Positions 27,817-37,213 of a stretch of DNA of 64,000 nucleotides are shown here, piece after piece (positions within the stretch are counted from its first letter, which is position 1; each line of letters starts with the position of its first letter). Position numbers and translations under genes: made by a program. This DNA comes from Nocardioides panacisoli (lineage in GTDB: Bacteria > Actinomycetota > Actinomycetes > Propionibacteriales > Nocardioidaceae), in the NCBI RefSeq assembly GCF_019448235.1, contig NZ_CP080409.1, positions 186,001 to 250,000 of the forward strand, written 5' to 3'. The notes beneath the pieces were generated by a model. It saw nothing but the letters and a program-made list of their open reading frames with translations, had not been told where the DNA came from and ran no database searches.

Positions 27817-28329
27817 TCAGCGGCGCCGGTACGCCGGGGCCCGGCCTGTCAATTCCGGTGACACAGTGTGCAGCAAGGGGAGCACGCGTGGGGGGACCAG
27901 GGTGGAGAGGACCACCACGCTGACCGACCGGACCACCGTCGCGGACTGGTCGATGCGCACCAGCGTCGCCTGCAGCTCCTCGTGCGAGGGCGTCGCCACC
28001 TGGCACAGGACGTCGTACTCGCCGGTGGTCACGTAGGCCTCGAGCACGTAGGGGATCGCGGCCAGGTCGCGGGCGACCTCGTCGAGTGCTCCCTGGGCGA
28101 TGTGCAGCGTCACCATCGCCCGCACCGGGAACCCGGCGGCGACCGGGTCCACGGTCGGTCCCCAGTCGGCGATGATCCCGGCGTCCTGGAGTCGGCGCAG
28201 CCGGCTCTGCACGGTGGCCCGCGCGACATGGGTGAGCCGGGAGAGCTCCATGTCGCCGACCCGCGGGTGCTCGGTGAGGGCCGAGAGCAGTGCGAGGTCG
28301 AGCTCGTCGAGGTCGTGACCGGTCGCCAT
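27817..28329 (-). CDS. Lrp/AsnC family transcriptional regulator
   Basis: 170 residues. N-terminal helix-turn-helix (LDLALLSALTEHPRVGDMELSRLTHVARATVQSRLRRLQDAGII) and C-terminal RAM ligand-binding domain (AMVTLHIAQGALDEVARDLAAIPYVLEAYVTTGEYDVLCQVA). It faces the hppD-hmgA-fahA operon across a 147-base intergenic region and lies before the amino-acid symporter on its own strand. It probably regulates tyrosine/phenylalanine breakdown and/or amino-acid uptake in response to an amino acid. Confidence 0.9.
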   Translation of the reverse strand: MATGHDLDELDLALLSALTEHPRVGDMELSRLTHVARATVQSRLRRLQDAGIIADWGPTVDPVAAGFPVRAMVTLHIAQGALDEVARDLAAIPYVLEAYVTTGEYDVLCQVATPSHEELQATLVRIDQSATVVRSVSVVVLSTLVPPRVLPLLHTVSPELTGRAPAYRRR

Positions 28330-28336
28330 TGGACTC

Positions 28337-28342
28337 AGGGTA
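28337..28342 (-). promoter_or_regulatory. Probable -10 box for the Lrp/AsnC regulator
   Basis: Reads TACCCT on the minus strand, 7 bases before ATG 28329. Confidence 0.45.
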
Positions 28343-28401
28343 GTCGATCTGTGTAGTTCGCGGCACCAGAAGACGCGCAGGGTGCACAGGATGTCGAGTG
28401 A

Positions 28402-29673
<1,272 letters not shown>

Positions 29674-29683
29674 GGAGCAGGCC

Positions 29684-30898
29684 ATGGCCCACTACCACTG
29701 CAGTGGCGCGGTGCCGCCGAAGCGGCACACGCAGTTCCGTGACGACGACGGCCGGTTGCGCTACGAGGAGCTGATGGGGGAGGAGGGGTTCTCCTCGGAC
29801 TCCTCGCTGCTCTACCACCGCCACGTCCCCTCGGCGATGCTCGAGGCCCGTCCCTGGGAGCTGCCCGACCTCACCACGACGCCGAACTGGCCGCTGGCGC
29901 CGCGCCACCTGCGGCTGCACGACCTGTTCGGGGCCGACGAGGCATCACAGCGGGACGCCGTGACGGGCCGCCGTCTCGTGCTCGGCAACGCCGACGTGCG
30001 CATCAGCTACGTCCTCGCCGGCGCCGCTTCGCCGCTGTACCGCAACGCGGTGGGCGACGAGTGCGTCTTCGTGGAGGCTGGCCACGGCGTGGTGGAGACG
30101 GTGTTCGGCGACCTCACGGCCGGCCCCGGTGACTACGTCGTCCTGCCGCGTGCCACCACCCATCGCTGGGTGCCGACGGGCGGGGAGCCGATGCGGCTCT
30201 ACGCCATCGAGGGCAACAGCCACATCGCGCCACCCAAGCGGTACCTCTCGCGCTACGGCCAGTTCCTCGAGCACGCGCCGTACTGCGAGCGGGACCTGCG
30301 GCTGCCCGACGCGCCGCGCGTGGTCGAGGACACCGAGGTCGAGGTGCTCATCAAGCACCGCGGCAGCGGGGGTGGGTTGGCCGGGACCGTCCACGTGGTG
30401 CCCCAGCACCCGTTCGACGTCGTGGGCTGGGACGGGTGCCTCTACCCCTACGTCTTCAACGTCGACGACTTCGAGCCGATCACCGGCCGGGTCCATCAGC
30501 CGCCGCCGGTCCACCAGGTCTTCGAGGGGCACAACTTCGTGGTGTGCAACTTCGTGCCGCGCAAGGTCGACTACCACCCGCTGTCGGTGCCGGTGCCGTA
30601 CTACCACTCCAACGTCGACTCCGACGAGGTCATGTTCTACGTCGCCGGCGACTACGAGGCGCGCAAGGGGTCGGGCATCGGCAGGGGCTCGATCACGCTG
30701 CACCCCGGGGGGCACTCCCACGGTCCGCAGCCGAGCGCCATCGAGGCCAGCCTCGGCGTCGAGCGGTTCGACGAGCTCGCCGTCATGGTCGACACCTTCC
30801 GGCCACTCGAGCTCGGCGAGGCCGGCCGCGCCAGCGATGACGGCGTCTACCTGCGGTCCTGGTCGCAGGACGCCGGAGCCGACGGCACGTCGCGATGA
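29684..30898 (+). CDS. hmgA: Homogentisate 1,2-dioxygenase
   Basis: 404 residues. Opens the homogentisate ring to maleylacetoacetate. Cupin-type fold with the conserved HIAPPKRYLSRYGQFLEHAPYCERDLRLP and metal-binding stretches YYHSNVDSDEVMFYVAGDYEARKG and LHPGGHSHGPQPSAIEAS. ATG 29684 follows GAGGAG. Ten bases after hppD; its stop overlaps the fahA start. This is the shorter actinobacterial form. Confidence 0.94.
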   Translation: MAHYHCSGAVPPKRHTQFRDDDGRLRYEELMGEEGFSSDSSLLYHRHVPSAMLEARPWELPDLTTTPNWPLAPRHLRLHDLFGADEASQRDAVTGRRLVLGNADVRISYVLAGAASPLYRNAVGDECVFVEAGHGVVETVFGDLTAGPGDYVVLPRATTHRWVPTGGEPMRLYAIEGNSHIAPPKRYLSRYGQFLEHAPYCERDLRLPDAPRVVEDTEVEVLIKHRGSGGGLAGTVHVVPQHPFDVVGWDGCLYPYVFNVDDFEPITGRVHQPPPVHQVFEGHNFVVCNFVPRKVDYHPLSVPVPYYHSNVDSDEVMFYVAGDYEARKGSGIGRGSITLHPGGHSHGPQPSAIEASLGVERFDELAVMVDTFRPLELGEAGRASDDGVYLRSWSQDAGADGTSR

Positions 30899-32085
30899 CG
30901 CGTCCGGAGGTGCCGTCCGGATCCCTCTTCGGTGCGGCCAACCTGCCCTACGGGGTCTACTCGGTCGACGGCGCCGCGCCGCGGGTGGCGACCCGGTACG
31001 GCGACCACGTCGTCGACCTCGCGCTGCTCCTCGGTGACGACGTCTTCGCGGCGCCCTCGCTCAACCCGTTCCTGGCCCAGGGCCACGACCGGTGGGTCGC
31101 CGTGCGCGCCGCGATCAGGGACGCGCTCGAGGACGACGTACCCGAGGCCGCGCTGCACGACCACGACGCCGTCACGCTGCACCTCCCGTTCGAGGTGGCC
31201 GACTACGTCGACTTCTACGCCTCCGAGCACCACGCGGCGAACCTCGGTCGCCTGTTCCGTCCCGACGCCGCGGACCCGCTGCAGCCCAACTGGAAGCACC
31301 TGCCCGTGGGCTACCACGGCCGATCGGCCTCGATCGTGGTCTCGGGCACCGACATCGTCCGGCCGCAGGGGCAGCGGTTGCCGGCGGCGGGTGCGCGCGG
31401 CGGCACCCCGGTGCCGGAGTTCGGGCCGTCCCAGCGACTGGACCTCGAGGCGGAGCTCGGCTTCGTCGTGGGCACCGGCAGCGCGGCGGGGGAGCCGATC
31501 CCGGTCGCCGACGCCGAGCGACACCTGTTCGGCGTCGTGCTGTTCAACGACTGGTCCGCCCGCGACCTGCAGGCCTGGGAGTACGTGCCGCTCGGACCGA
31601 TGCTCGGCAAGTCCTTCGCCTCGACGGTCTCGCCGTGGGTCGTGCCGCTGCCAGCACTGGACGCAGCCCGGGTCGCGACGCCGGTGCAGGACCCGCCGGT
31701 GCTGCCCTACCTGGCGATGCCGCAGCCGTGGGGACTCGACGTCGAGGTCGAGGTGGTGTGGAACGACGAGGTCGTCAGCCGCCCGCCGTACGCCGCGATG
31801 TACTGGTCGCCGGCCCAGATGCTGGCCCACCTGACCGCGAACGGCGCGCCGACGCGGCCCGGGGACCTGTTCGCCTCGGGCACCGTCTCGGGTCCGGCCC
31901 GCACCGAGCGCGGGGCGCTCATCGAGCTCACCTGGGACGGCGCCGATCCGCTGGTGCTCGACGGGGTGCCGCGGACCTACCTCGAGGACGGCGACGAGGT
32001 GGTGCTGCGCGCCACCGCGCCGGCCACCGACGGCGGCCGGCTCGGACTGGGCGAGGCCCGCGGCCGCATCCTGCCCGCGCGCTGA
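30895..32085 (+). CDS. fahA: Fumarylacetoacetase
   Basis: 396 residues. Hydrolyses fumarylacetoacetate to fumarate and acetoacetate, the last step of the pathway. Family motifs: DYVDFYASEHHAANLGRLFR with the catalytic His, PVGYHGRSASIVVSGTDI, LDLEAELGFVVGTG (metal Glu) and LFNDWSARDLQAWEYVPLGPMLGKSF. ATG overlaps the hmgA stop. No maleylacetoacetate isomerase gene is present in the window, so that step must be supplied elsewhere or by a thiol-dependent non-enzymatic route. Confidence 0.95.
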   Translation: MTRPEVPSGSLFGAANLPYGVYSVDGAAPRVATRYGDHVVDLALLLGDDVFAAPSLNPFLAQGHDRWVAVRAAIRDALEDDVPEAALHDHDAVTLHLPFEVADYVDFYASEHHAANLGRLFRPDAADPLQPNWKHLPVGYHGRSASIVVSGTDIVRPQGQRLPAAGARGGTPVPEFGPSQRLDLEAELGFVVGTGSAAGEPIPVADAERHLFGVVLFNDWSARDLQAWEYVPLGPMLGKSFASTVSPWVVPLPALDAARVATPVQDPPVLPYLAMPQPWGLDVEVEVVWNDEVVSRPPYAAMYWSPAQMLAHLTANGAPTRPGDLFASGTVSGPARTERGALIELTWDGADPLVLDGVPRTYLEDGDEVVLRATAPATDGGRLGLGEARGRILPAR

Positions 32086-32107
32086 CGTCGTCCGCGCGAC
32101 GGCGTCA
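32083..32107. terminator. Hairpin across the convergent stop codons of fahA and the MarR-GNAT gene
   Basis: 10-base arms TGACGTCGTC and GACGGCGTCA with a 5-base loop and one non-Watson-Crick pair. The first TGA is the fahA stop and the last TCA is the stop of the opposite gene. Probably a bidirectional terminator. Confidence 0.45.
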
Positions 32108-32977
32108 CGGGAGGGTGCGTTCGAAGAAGTGGTCGGCGTAGGGGTTGTCGTTGTAGCGCTCGGTGCGCCGGTAGCCCATCCGCTCGTAGAGGTCGATCGC
32201 CTCGGTCAGGGTCGCGTTGGTGTCGAGGACGACCCGGTCGTGCCCGGTCTGCTGTGCCAGTGCCTCGAGGTGGCGCAGCATCCGCGCCCCCAGGCCGGCA
32301 CCCCGCCACTCGGCGTCGACCCACATGCGCTTCAGCTCCGCGGTGCGTCCCGGGAGGTCCGGCAACGGACGGATCCCACCGTGGGCGACGGGAGCGCCCC
32401 CGCTGGTGGCGACGACGTACGTCGCCCCCGGCTCGGCGGCCTCAGGGCCGTCGGGCTCGAACCCGGCGGGGAAGCGTGCGGCGAGCTCGGCGACGTAGCG
32501 CCGGGTCGCCTCGCGGGCGACGGCGTCATCGGGCGGGACCGTCCGGAGCTCGACGGTGGCGGCACGCACCAGCAGGTCGGCGGTGGCCAGGGCCTCGGAG
32601 AGCCGCGTGCGCTGCCGTTCGGTCAGTGGGGAGAGCAGCTCCACCGCGAGGTCCTCGGACCGGCGGTCCAGGTCCTCGACCGCAGCACGACCGTCGGCGG
32701 TGAGGTGCACGACCCGTCGCCGGGCGTCGACCGGGTCCGGCCCGATGCTGACGAGCCGGTCGCCCTCCAGGCGACGCAGCAGGCGGGAGAGGTGTCCCGA
32801 GTCCAGGCCGAGGTGCTCCCGGAGCCGTCGGACGGTGGTGCCCTCGTCGGCGCCGACCTCGAACAGCACGCGGTTGACCGCGAGCGGTCGGCCGGTGCCC
32901 AGGAACGACTCCTCCAGGACCCCGATGCGCTGGGTGTAGGTCCGGTTGAACCGGCGCAGGACCGCGGTGCTCTCCAT
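32105..32977 (-). CDS. MarR-type regulator fused to a GNAT acetyltransferase
   Basis: 290 residues. N-terminal MarR winged helix (residues 1-140: RRFNRTYTQRIGVLEESFLGT, TTVRRLREHLGLDSGHLSRLLRRLEGDRLVSIGPDPVDARRRVVHLT) followed by a GNAT domain with ELKRMWVDAEWRGAGLGARMLRHLEALA (acetyl-CoA loop RGAGLGARM) and a C-terminal DLYERMGYRRTERYNDNPYADHFFERTL. The fusion is known in actinobacteria and may link a small-molecule substrate to its own repression. The start lies inside a perfect 18-bp inverted repeat with the -10 box, so self-repression is likely. Confidence 0.9.
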   Translation of the reverse strand: MESTAVLRRFNRTYTQRIGVLEESFLGTGRPLAVNRVLFEVGADEGTTVRRLREHLGLDSGHLSRLLRRLEGDRLVSIGPDPVDARRRVVHLTADGRAAVEDLDRRSEDLAVELLSPLTERQRTRLSEALATADLLVRAATVELRTVPPDDAVAREATRRYVAELAARFPAGFEPDGPEAAEPGATYVVATSGGAPVAHGGIRPLPDLPGRTAELKRMWVDAEWRGAGLGARMLRHLEALAQQTGHDRVVLDTNATLTEAIDLYERMGYRRTERYNDNPYADHFFERTLP

Positions 32978-33008
32978 TCCTCTGACTCTAGTCAGAGGAA
33001 TGGAGAGC
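32969..33008. repeat. 18-bp inverted repeat holding the -10 box and start codon of the MarR-GNAT gene
   Basis: Perfect arms GCTCTCCATTCCTCTGAC (32969-32986) and its complement (32991-33008) around TCTA. On the minus strand the -10 box TAGAGT is at the centre (32985-32990) and ATG 32977 lies in the left arm, 7 bases from it. This is the expected size and position for a MarR-dimer operator. Confidence 0.6.
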
Positions 33009-33029
33009 GGCAAGCACGGACCGGCCACG

Positions 33030-33072
33030 AAAAAGGCCGAAGGCCGACCTCCTGCGGAGGCCGGCCTTCGGC
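33030..33072 (-). terminator. Intrinsic terminator downstream of tRNA-His
   Basis: On the minus strand, a hairpin with 17-base arms (33056-33072 and 33036-33052, one G-T pair, 3-base loop) followed by CTTTTT. A clear rho-independent terminator for the tRNA-His transcript. Confidence 0.75.
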
Positions 33073-33076
33073 GTGC

Positions 33077-33153
33077 TGGGGTGAGTGACGGGGCTTGAAC
33101 CCGCGACCCTCGCGACCACAACGCGATGCTCTACCAGCTGAGCTACACCCACC
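33077..33153 (-). tRNA. tRNA-His (anticodon GUG), CCA encoded
   Basis: Minus strand: acceptor GGTGGGTG pairs with CACTCACC including the extra G-1:C73 pair, which is the histidine identity element. The anticodon stem TCGCG/CGCGA encloses the loop TTGTGGT (anticodon GTG), with T-arm GGTTCAAGCC. The genomic sequence continues CCA, which is encoded here, unlike the other tRNA genes in the window. Confidence 0.95.
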
Positions 33154-33194
33154 GTGGGCCCATGCGGGCCGGGACGAGTGTAGACGCATGGTGG

Positions 33195-33833
33195 TCAGGA
33201 CGCGGAATCGGTGTCGCCCTGCTCGCCCAGTCCGGTGATCGCGCCCCCGTGGCGGTCGGCCAGGGCCTTCGCCGTGTCGCTGCTGGGGCCGGGCTGGGGC
33301 TGGAACACCGCCTCGCGGTAGTAGCGCAGCTCCTCGATGCTCTCCTGGATGTCGGCGAGGGCGCGGTGGTTGCCGCGCTTGGGTGGGGAGTTGTAGTAGG
33401 CCCGCGGGTACCAGCGACGGGAGAGCTCCTTGACCGAGGAGACGTCGACGATGCGGTAGTGGAGGAAGTCGTCGAGCGCCGGCATGTCGCGGGCGATGAA
33501 GCCGCGGTCCGTGGCGACCGAGTTGCCGGCGAGTGGGGGACGAGCGCCCTTGCCGACGTGCTCGCGCAGGTAGGCCAAGACCTGCTCCTCGGCCTCCTGC
33601 AGCGTCACGCCGGCGTGCAGGTCGTCCAGCAGCCCCGAGGTCGTGTGCATGTCCCGCACCAGGTCGATCATCTGGTCCAGCGCCTCCGCCGGCGGCTTGA
33701 TGATCACGTCGACGCCCTCACCGAGCACCCGGAGGTCGAAGTCGGTGACGAGCGCAGCGATCTCGATGAGGGCATCGGCCCCCAGGTCCAGGCCCGTCAT
33801 CTCGCAGTCGATCCACACCAGCCGGTCACTCAC
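33195..33833 (-). CDS. orn: Oligoribonuclease
   Basis: 212 residues, DEDDh-type 3'-5' exonuclease that degrades short RNA oligonucleotides and pGpG. Exo I is [13 protein letters not shown], Exo [17 protein letters not shown], and Exo III with His is [17 protein letters not shown]. The C-terminal tail after residue 180 is unusually polar and Gly/Asp-rich. GTG 33833 follows a -10 box by 8 bases. Confidence 0.95.
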   Translation of the reverse strand: MSDRLVWIDCEMTGLDLGADALIEIAALVTDFDLRVLGEGVDVIIKPPAEALDQMIDLVRDMHTTSGLLDDLHAGVTLQEAEEQVLAYLREHVGKGARPPLAGNSVATDRGFIARDMPALDDFLHYRIVDVSSVKELSRRWYPRAYYNSPPKRGNHRALADIQESIEELRYYREAVFQPQPGPSSDTAKALADRHGGAITGLGEQGDTDSAS

Positions 33834-33841
33834 GACGCCCC

Positions 33842-33847
33842 ACCCTA
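33842..33847 (-). promoter_or_regulatory. Probable -10 box for orn
   Basis: Reads TAGGGT on the minus strand, 8 bases before GTG 33833. Confidence 0.45.
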
Positions 33848-33903
33848 TGTCGAGGCAGGATCCGGTGCGCGTCCGCGCTCAGGGATTCCTCAGTCCGGGC
33901 GCC

Positions 33904-33909
33904 TAGGAT
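33904..33909 (+). promoter_or_regulatory. Probable -10 box for the MauE-DsbA operon
   Basis: TAGGAT, 9 bases before ATG 33919. Confidence 0.45.
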
Positions 33910-33918
33910 CGGGCCATC

Positions 33919-34443
33919 ATGAACGCGGGGGTACACGGCTGGCTGGGGCTGCTCGCCCGCCTGGTGACCGGTGGCGTCTGGATCGTCGCCGGCGCACTCA
34001 AGGTCACCGACCCGCGGGCGAGCGTGGAGGCCGTGCGTGCCTACGAGCTGCTCCCCGGGAGCCTGGTCGAGCCGGTCGGGCTCGTCCTGCCCGCCCTCGA
34101 GCTCGGCATCGGGATCGCGCTGGTCGTCGGTGCCCTCACCCGCGGCGCCGCCGTCGTCTCCGCGGTGCTGTTCCTCGCCTTCATCGTCGGCATCGCCTCG
34201 GTCTGGATGCGTGGCATCGAGATCGACTGCGGATGCTTCGGCGGCGGTGGTGCCGAGCCCGGCGCCGCCTCCAACTACCCCTGGGAGATCGCACGCGACG
34301 TCGCGCTGCTGGCGGCGTCGGCGTACGTCGTCGCGCTGCGGCGCACCCGGTGGGCGTTGGACAACCTGTTGTTCCCATCCATCCACGAGGAAGCTGATGT
34401 CGAAGAAGTCCCGGACCCAGAGCCGAGCCGAGAAGGCCGCTGA
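33919..34443 (+). CDS. MauE/DoxX-like membrane protein
   Basis: 174 residues, four membrane segments (near 9-27, 50-70, 74-95, 118-140). The MauE-type signature RGIEIDCGCFGGGG, with a Cys-Gly-Cys pair, is present between the third and fourth segments. MauE-like proteins serve in disulphide or redox maturation. The last 47 bases overlap the start of the DsbA-like gene, so the two are translated from one transcript and probably work together on periplasmic thiols. Confidence 0.85.
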   Translation: MNAGVHGWLGLLARLVTGGVWIVAGALKVTDPRASVEAVRAYELLPGSLVEPVGLVLPALELGIGIALVVGALTRGAAVVSAVLFLAFIVGIASVWMRGIEIDCGCFGGGGAEPGAASNYPWEIARDVALLAASAYVVALRRTRWALDNLLFPSIHEEADVEEVPDPEPSREGR

Positions 34444-35110
34444 GATCAAGGCCGCCCAGGCCCGACGCGAGCGCAAGCGCCGCCTGCTGGCCATCGGTGG
34501 CGTCGTCGGCGCCATGGTGCTCATCGTCGGCGGAGCCGTGCTCATCAGTGCGTTGAACCGGGAGGACGTCGAGCCCGCGGACGTCGGGGCGAGCGAGTAC
34601 GGCTTCGTATACGGCCCTGACGAGGCCGACCACACCGTGGTCATCTACGAGGACTTCCTCTGCCCGCACTGCGGCACGTTGGAGGCCGCGGCCGGCGAGG
34701 ACCTCGCCGAGCAGGCCGACCAGGGCGCGGTGCGCATCGACTACCGGCCCGTGGCGTTCCTCGGCGAGGAGTCGGTGCGGACGCTCAACGCGTTCAAGGT
34801 CGTCCTGGAGGAGTCGGGCCCCGACGTGGCCAAGGAGTACCACGACGCGCTCTTCGCCGAGCAGGCCTCCGCACCACTCGCCGACGACCAGCTGGTGGAG
34901 CTGGCCGTGGAGTCCGGCGCCGAGGAGGGCGCGGTCCGTGGTGGCATCGAGGACATGGCGCAGGAGGACTGGGTCACCGAGGCCACCGAGGCGGCGGCCG
35001 CCGACGGCCTCCAGGGCACCCCGACGGTCCAGCTCGACGGCGAGACCTTCGACGACGGCTCCTCCTGGCAGGAGATCGGCGCGAACCTCGTCGCGGCGGT
35101 CCAGGAGTAG
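34397..35110 (+). CDS. Membrane-anchored DsbA/thioredoxin-fold protein
   Basis: 237 residues. Basic cytoplasmic N-terminus (KKSRTQSRAEKAAEIKAAQARRERKRR), one membrane span (about 30-53), then an exported DsbA-type thioredoxin fold with the active site EDFLCPHCGTLE (CPHC) and the cis-Pro loop GTPTVQLDG. It probably oxidises or isomerises thiols outside the membrane. It overlaps the MauE-like gene by 47 bases, so the partner may recycle it. Confidence 0.9.
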   Translation: MSKKSRTQSRAEKAAEIKAAQARRERKRRLLAIGGVVGAMVLIVGGAVLISALNREDVEPADVGASEYGFVYGPDEADHTVVIYEDFLCPHCGTLEAAAGEDLAEQADQGAVRIDYRPVAFLGEESVRTLNAFKVVLEESGPDVAKEYHDALFAEQASAPLADDQLVELAVESGAEEGAVRGGIEDMAQEDWVTEATEAAAADGLQGTPTVQLDGETFDDGSSWQEIGANLVAAVQE

Positions 35111-35122
35111 TCCGACGCTGCG

Positions 35123-35152
35123 GGCCCCGCGGGCTCATACCTCCGCGGGGCC
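35123..35152 (+). terminator. Hairpin after the DsbA-like gene
   Basis: Perfect 10-bp stem GGCCCCGCGG/CCGCGGGGCC with a 10-base loop, 13 bases after the stop. No T-tract follows. Confidence 0.45.
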
Positions 35153-35221
35153 GTCGCCATCCTCGGCACCGGCGCCGGTCCGGCGCCGGAGCCACGCCGG
35201 GGCGTCGTACCGCGGCTTTCG

Positions 35222-35227
35222 TATGCT
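35222..35227 (+). promoter_or_regulatory. Probable -10 box for the folP2-gpgS operon
   Basis: TATGCT, 7 bases before GTG 35235, giving a leaderless transcript. The same bases form an in-frame ATG (35223), which is therefore unlikely to be the start. Confidence 0.5.
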
Positions 35228-35234
35228 CGGTCGG

Positions 35235-36137
35235 GTGAGCGCGCCAACCCTCCGCATCGGCGGCACCGATCGACCCGTCGAGGGCACCTGGGTGATGGGG
35301 GTCGTCAACGCGAGCCCGGAGTCCTTCTCCGACGGCGGGCGCTTCACCTCACTCGACCAGCGGCTGGAGCGGTGCCAGGAGCTCGTGGCGGCCGGTGCCG
35401 ACGTCATCGACGTCGGCGGCCAGTCCGCGATCACCAACCGGCCCGAGATCGACGCCCGCCAGGAGGCGGACCGGGTCGTCCCGATCGTCGCCTGGCTCCA
35501 GCGCCACCACCCCGAGGTCCTGGTGAGCGTCGACACCTACAAGCCGACCGTCGCCGAGGCGGCGCTCGAGGCGGGGGCGGCGATCCTCAACGACGTCAGC
35601 GGCCTCCGCGACCCGGCACTGGCCGACATCGTCGCCCGGCACCGGGCCGGCCTGGTGCTGATGCACACCGCCGCCGCGCCACTGACCCGGCTCCAGCAAC
35701 GCGACCTCTACGACGACGTCGCCGGCGAGGTCGTCGCGTTCCTCGGTGACCGCATGGCCGCCGCCGTCGACCGCGGCGTGCCCGCGGAGTCGATCGTGCT
35801 CGACCCCGGTCCCGACTTCACCAAGACCCCGCACCAGACCGTCGCCGTCCTGCGTCGCATCGCCGAGGTCCGCGCGCTGGGGCGACCGGTGCTGCTCGCC
35901 CTGTCCCGCAAGGACTTCCTCGGCGCCGTCACCGGCCGTTCGCCCCGTGGCCGCGACGCCGCGACCCATGCCGCCATCGCCCACTTCGCCGCCACGCCGG
36001 GCAACATCGTGCGGGTGCACGACGTCGCCGCCGCCCGCGACGTGATCGCCACCGTCGACCTGCTCGAGGGGCGCCGGGAGATCGATCCGGACTACCTGCT
36101 GCCCGACGAGATCCGGCACGAGCGGCCGAGCGCCTGA
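35235..36137 (+). CDS. folP2: Dihydropteroate synthase-like protein (FolP2-type)
   Basis: 300 residues, TIM-barrel DHPS family. The opening VMGVVNASPESFSDGGRF resembles DHPS, but several active-site motifs are changed: DVGGQSAITNRPE replaces the D-(I/V)-GGESTRPG motif, DPGPDFTKTPHQ replaces DPGIGFGKT, and HTAAAPLT replaces MHMRGxP. M. tuberculosis FolP2 (Rv1207) shows similar divergence, lacks DHPS activity in tests, and also precedes gpgS (Rv1208). A folate role is therefore not assured. It ends two bases before the gpgS start. Confidence 0.85.
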   Translation: MSAPTLRIGGTDRPVEGTWVMGVVNASPESFSDGGRFTSLDQRLERCQELVAAGADVIDVGGQSAITNRPEIDARQEADRVVPIVAWLQRHHPEVLVSVDTYKPTVAEAALEAGAAILNDVSGLRDPALADIVARHRAGLVLMHTAAAPLTRLQQRDLYDDVAGEVVAFLGDRMAAAVDRGVPAESIVLDPGPDFTKTPHQTVAVLRRIAEVRALGRPVLLALSRKDFLGAVTGRSPRGRDAATHAAIAHFAATPGNIVRVHDVAAARDVIATVDLLEGRREIDPDYLLPDEIRHERPSA

Positions 36138-36138
36138 G

Positions 36139-37071
36139 GTGGACCCCGCGGCCCGCGCCTGGTTCGACCGGCGCACCTCGCGCGCGAGCGACTGGCCAAC
36201 AGCCGACCTGCTCGCTGCCAAGGGGAACCAGCGCGTCAGCGTGGTCGTCCCCGCCCGCGACGAGGAGTCGACGGTCGGCGACGTCGTGCGACAGGTGCGC
36301 GACGACCTCGTCACCGCGATCCCCCTGGTCGACGAGGTCGTGGTGATGGACTCGCTGTCCACCGACGACACGGCGTACGCCGCCCGGTCGGCCGGCGCGA
36401 CCGTCCACTCGGTCGCCGACGTCCGCCCCGACCTCGGCGTCCTCCCGGGCAAGGGCGAGGCGCTGTGGAAGTCGCTGTTCGTCACCTCCGGCGACCTCGT
36501 GGTCTTCATCGACGCCGACCTGACCGACTGGGGCACCCACTTCGTCTCCGGACTCCTCGGCCCGCTGCTCACCGACCCCGGGGTCGTGCTGGCGAAGGGC
36601 TTCTACGACCGGGTGCTCGACCTCGGCACCGGCGTCGCCGTCGAGGGCGGACGGGTGACCGAGCTCGTGGCCCGCCCCTGGCTGGCGCTGCACCGTCCCG
36701 AGCTCGCGGCCGTCGTACAGCCGTTGGCGGGGGAGTGGGCCGTGCGCCGCGACCACTTCGCCTCCCTCCCCGTGCCGACCGGCTACGGCGTGGAGATTGC
36801 GACGCTGCTCGACACGGCCTCACGCCGCGGCACCGAGGCCATCGCCCAGGTCGACCTCGGCAACCGCGCCCATCGCCACCAGCACCTGCACGACCTGGGG
36901 GCGATGGCCACCGAGCTGCTCGCGGTGGCCGACCGGCGGCGCGGCGGCGCGGCGGTCGAGGAGGTCGTGCTGCCGCGGATGCAGCGCGACCGGCAGTGGG
37001 TCGAGCGGACCGTCCCGGCCACGGAGCGTCCGCCGTTCGCCGAGGTCGCCGCGGCGACCGCACGCGGCTGA
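36139..37071 (+). CDS. gpgS: Glucosyl-3-phosphoglycerate synthase
   Basis: 310 residues, GT-A/GT81-type glycosyltransferase. It joins glucose from a nucleotide sugar to 3-phosphoglycerate, the first step towards glucosylglycerate and methylglucose lipopolysaccharides. Seen: VSVVVPARDEESTVGDVV (nucleotide binding), VVFIDADLTD (DxD-type metal motif), GKGEALWKSL, KGFYDRVL and GYGVEIATLLD; RAHRHQHLHDLGAMA near the end. Known M. tuberculosis homologue Rv1208 sits in the same position after folP2. GTG start immediately follows folP2. Confidence 0.92.
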   Translation: MDPAARAWFDRRTSRASDWPTADLLAAKGNQRVSVVVPARDEESTVGDVVRQVRDDLVTAIPLVDEVVVMDSLSTDDTAYAARSAGATVHSVADVRPDLGVLPGKGEALWKSLFVTSGDLVVFIDADLTDWGTHFVSGLLGPLLTDPGVVLAKGFYDRVLDLGTGVAVEGGRVTELVARPWLALHRPELAAVVQPLAGEWAVRRDHFASLPVPTGYGVEIATLLDTASRRGTEAIAQVDLGNRAHRHQHLHDLGAMATELLAVADRRRGGAAVEEVVLPRMQRDRQWVERTVPATERPPFAEVAAATARG

Positions 37072-37072
37072 G

Positions 37073-37145
37073 TGCCTCCGGCAGGAATCGAACCCGCAAC
37101 CAGCCGGGTAGAAACCGGATGCTCTATCCGTTGAGCTACGGAGGC
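37073..37145 (-). tRNA. tRNA-Arg (anticodon UCU)
   Basis: Minus strand: acceptor GCCTCCG/CGGAGGC, D-arm AGCTCAACGGATAGAGC, anticodon stem with four good pairs (CCGG/CCGG, 27-43 mismatched) around TTTCTAC (anticodon TCT), T-arm GGTTCGATTCC. The 3' end lies 2 bases from the gpgS stop. CCA is not encoded. Confidence 0.93.
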
Positions 37146-37213
37146 GCGTCCCCCAGTATCCCATCGCCGGCGCCGCCCCACCGATTCGGACGGCGGCGCC
37201 CGGCGTCGGGGCC

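Noticed and set aside
35223..35234. ATG at 35223 as start of folP2
   Set aside because: The ATG falls inside the -10 box TATGCT, so a transcript from that promoter would not include it. GTG 35235 is the better start.
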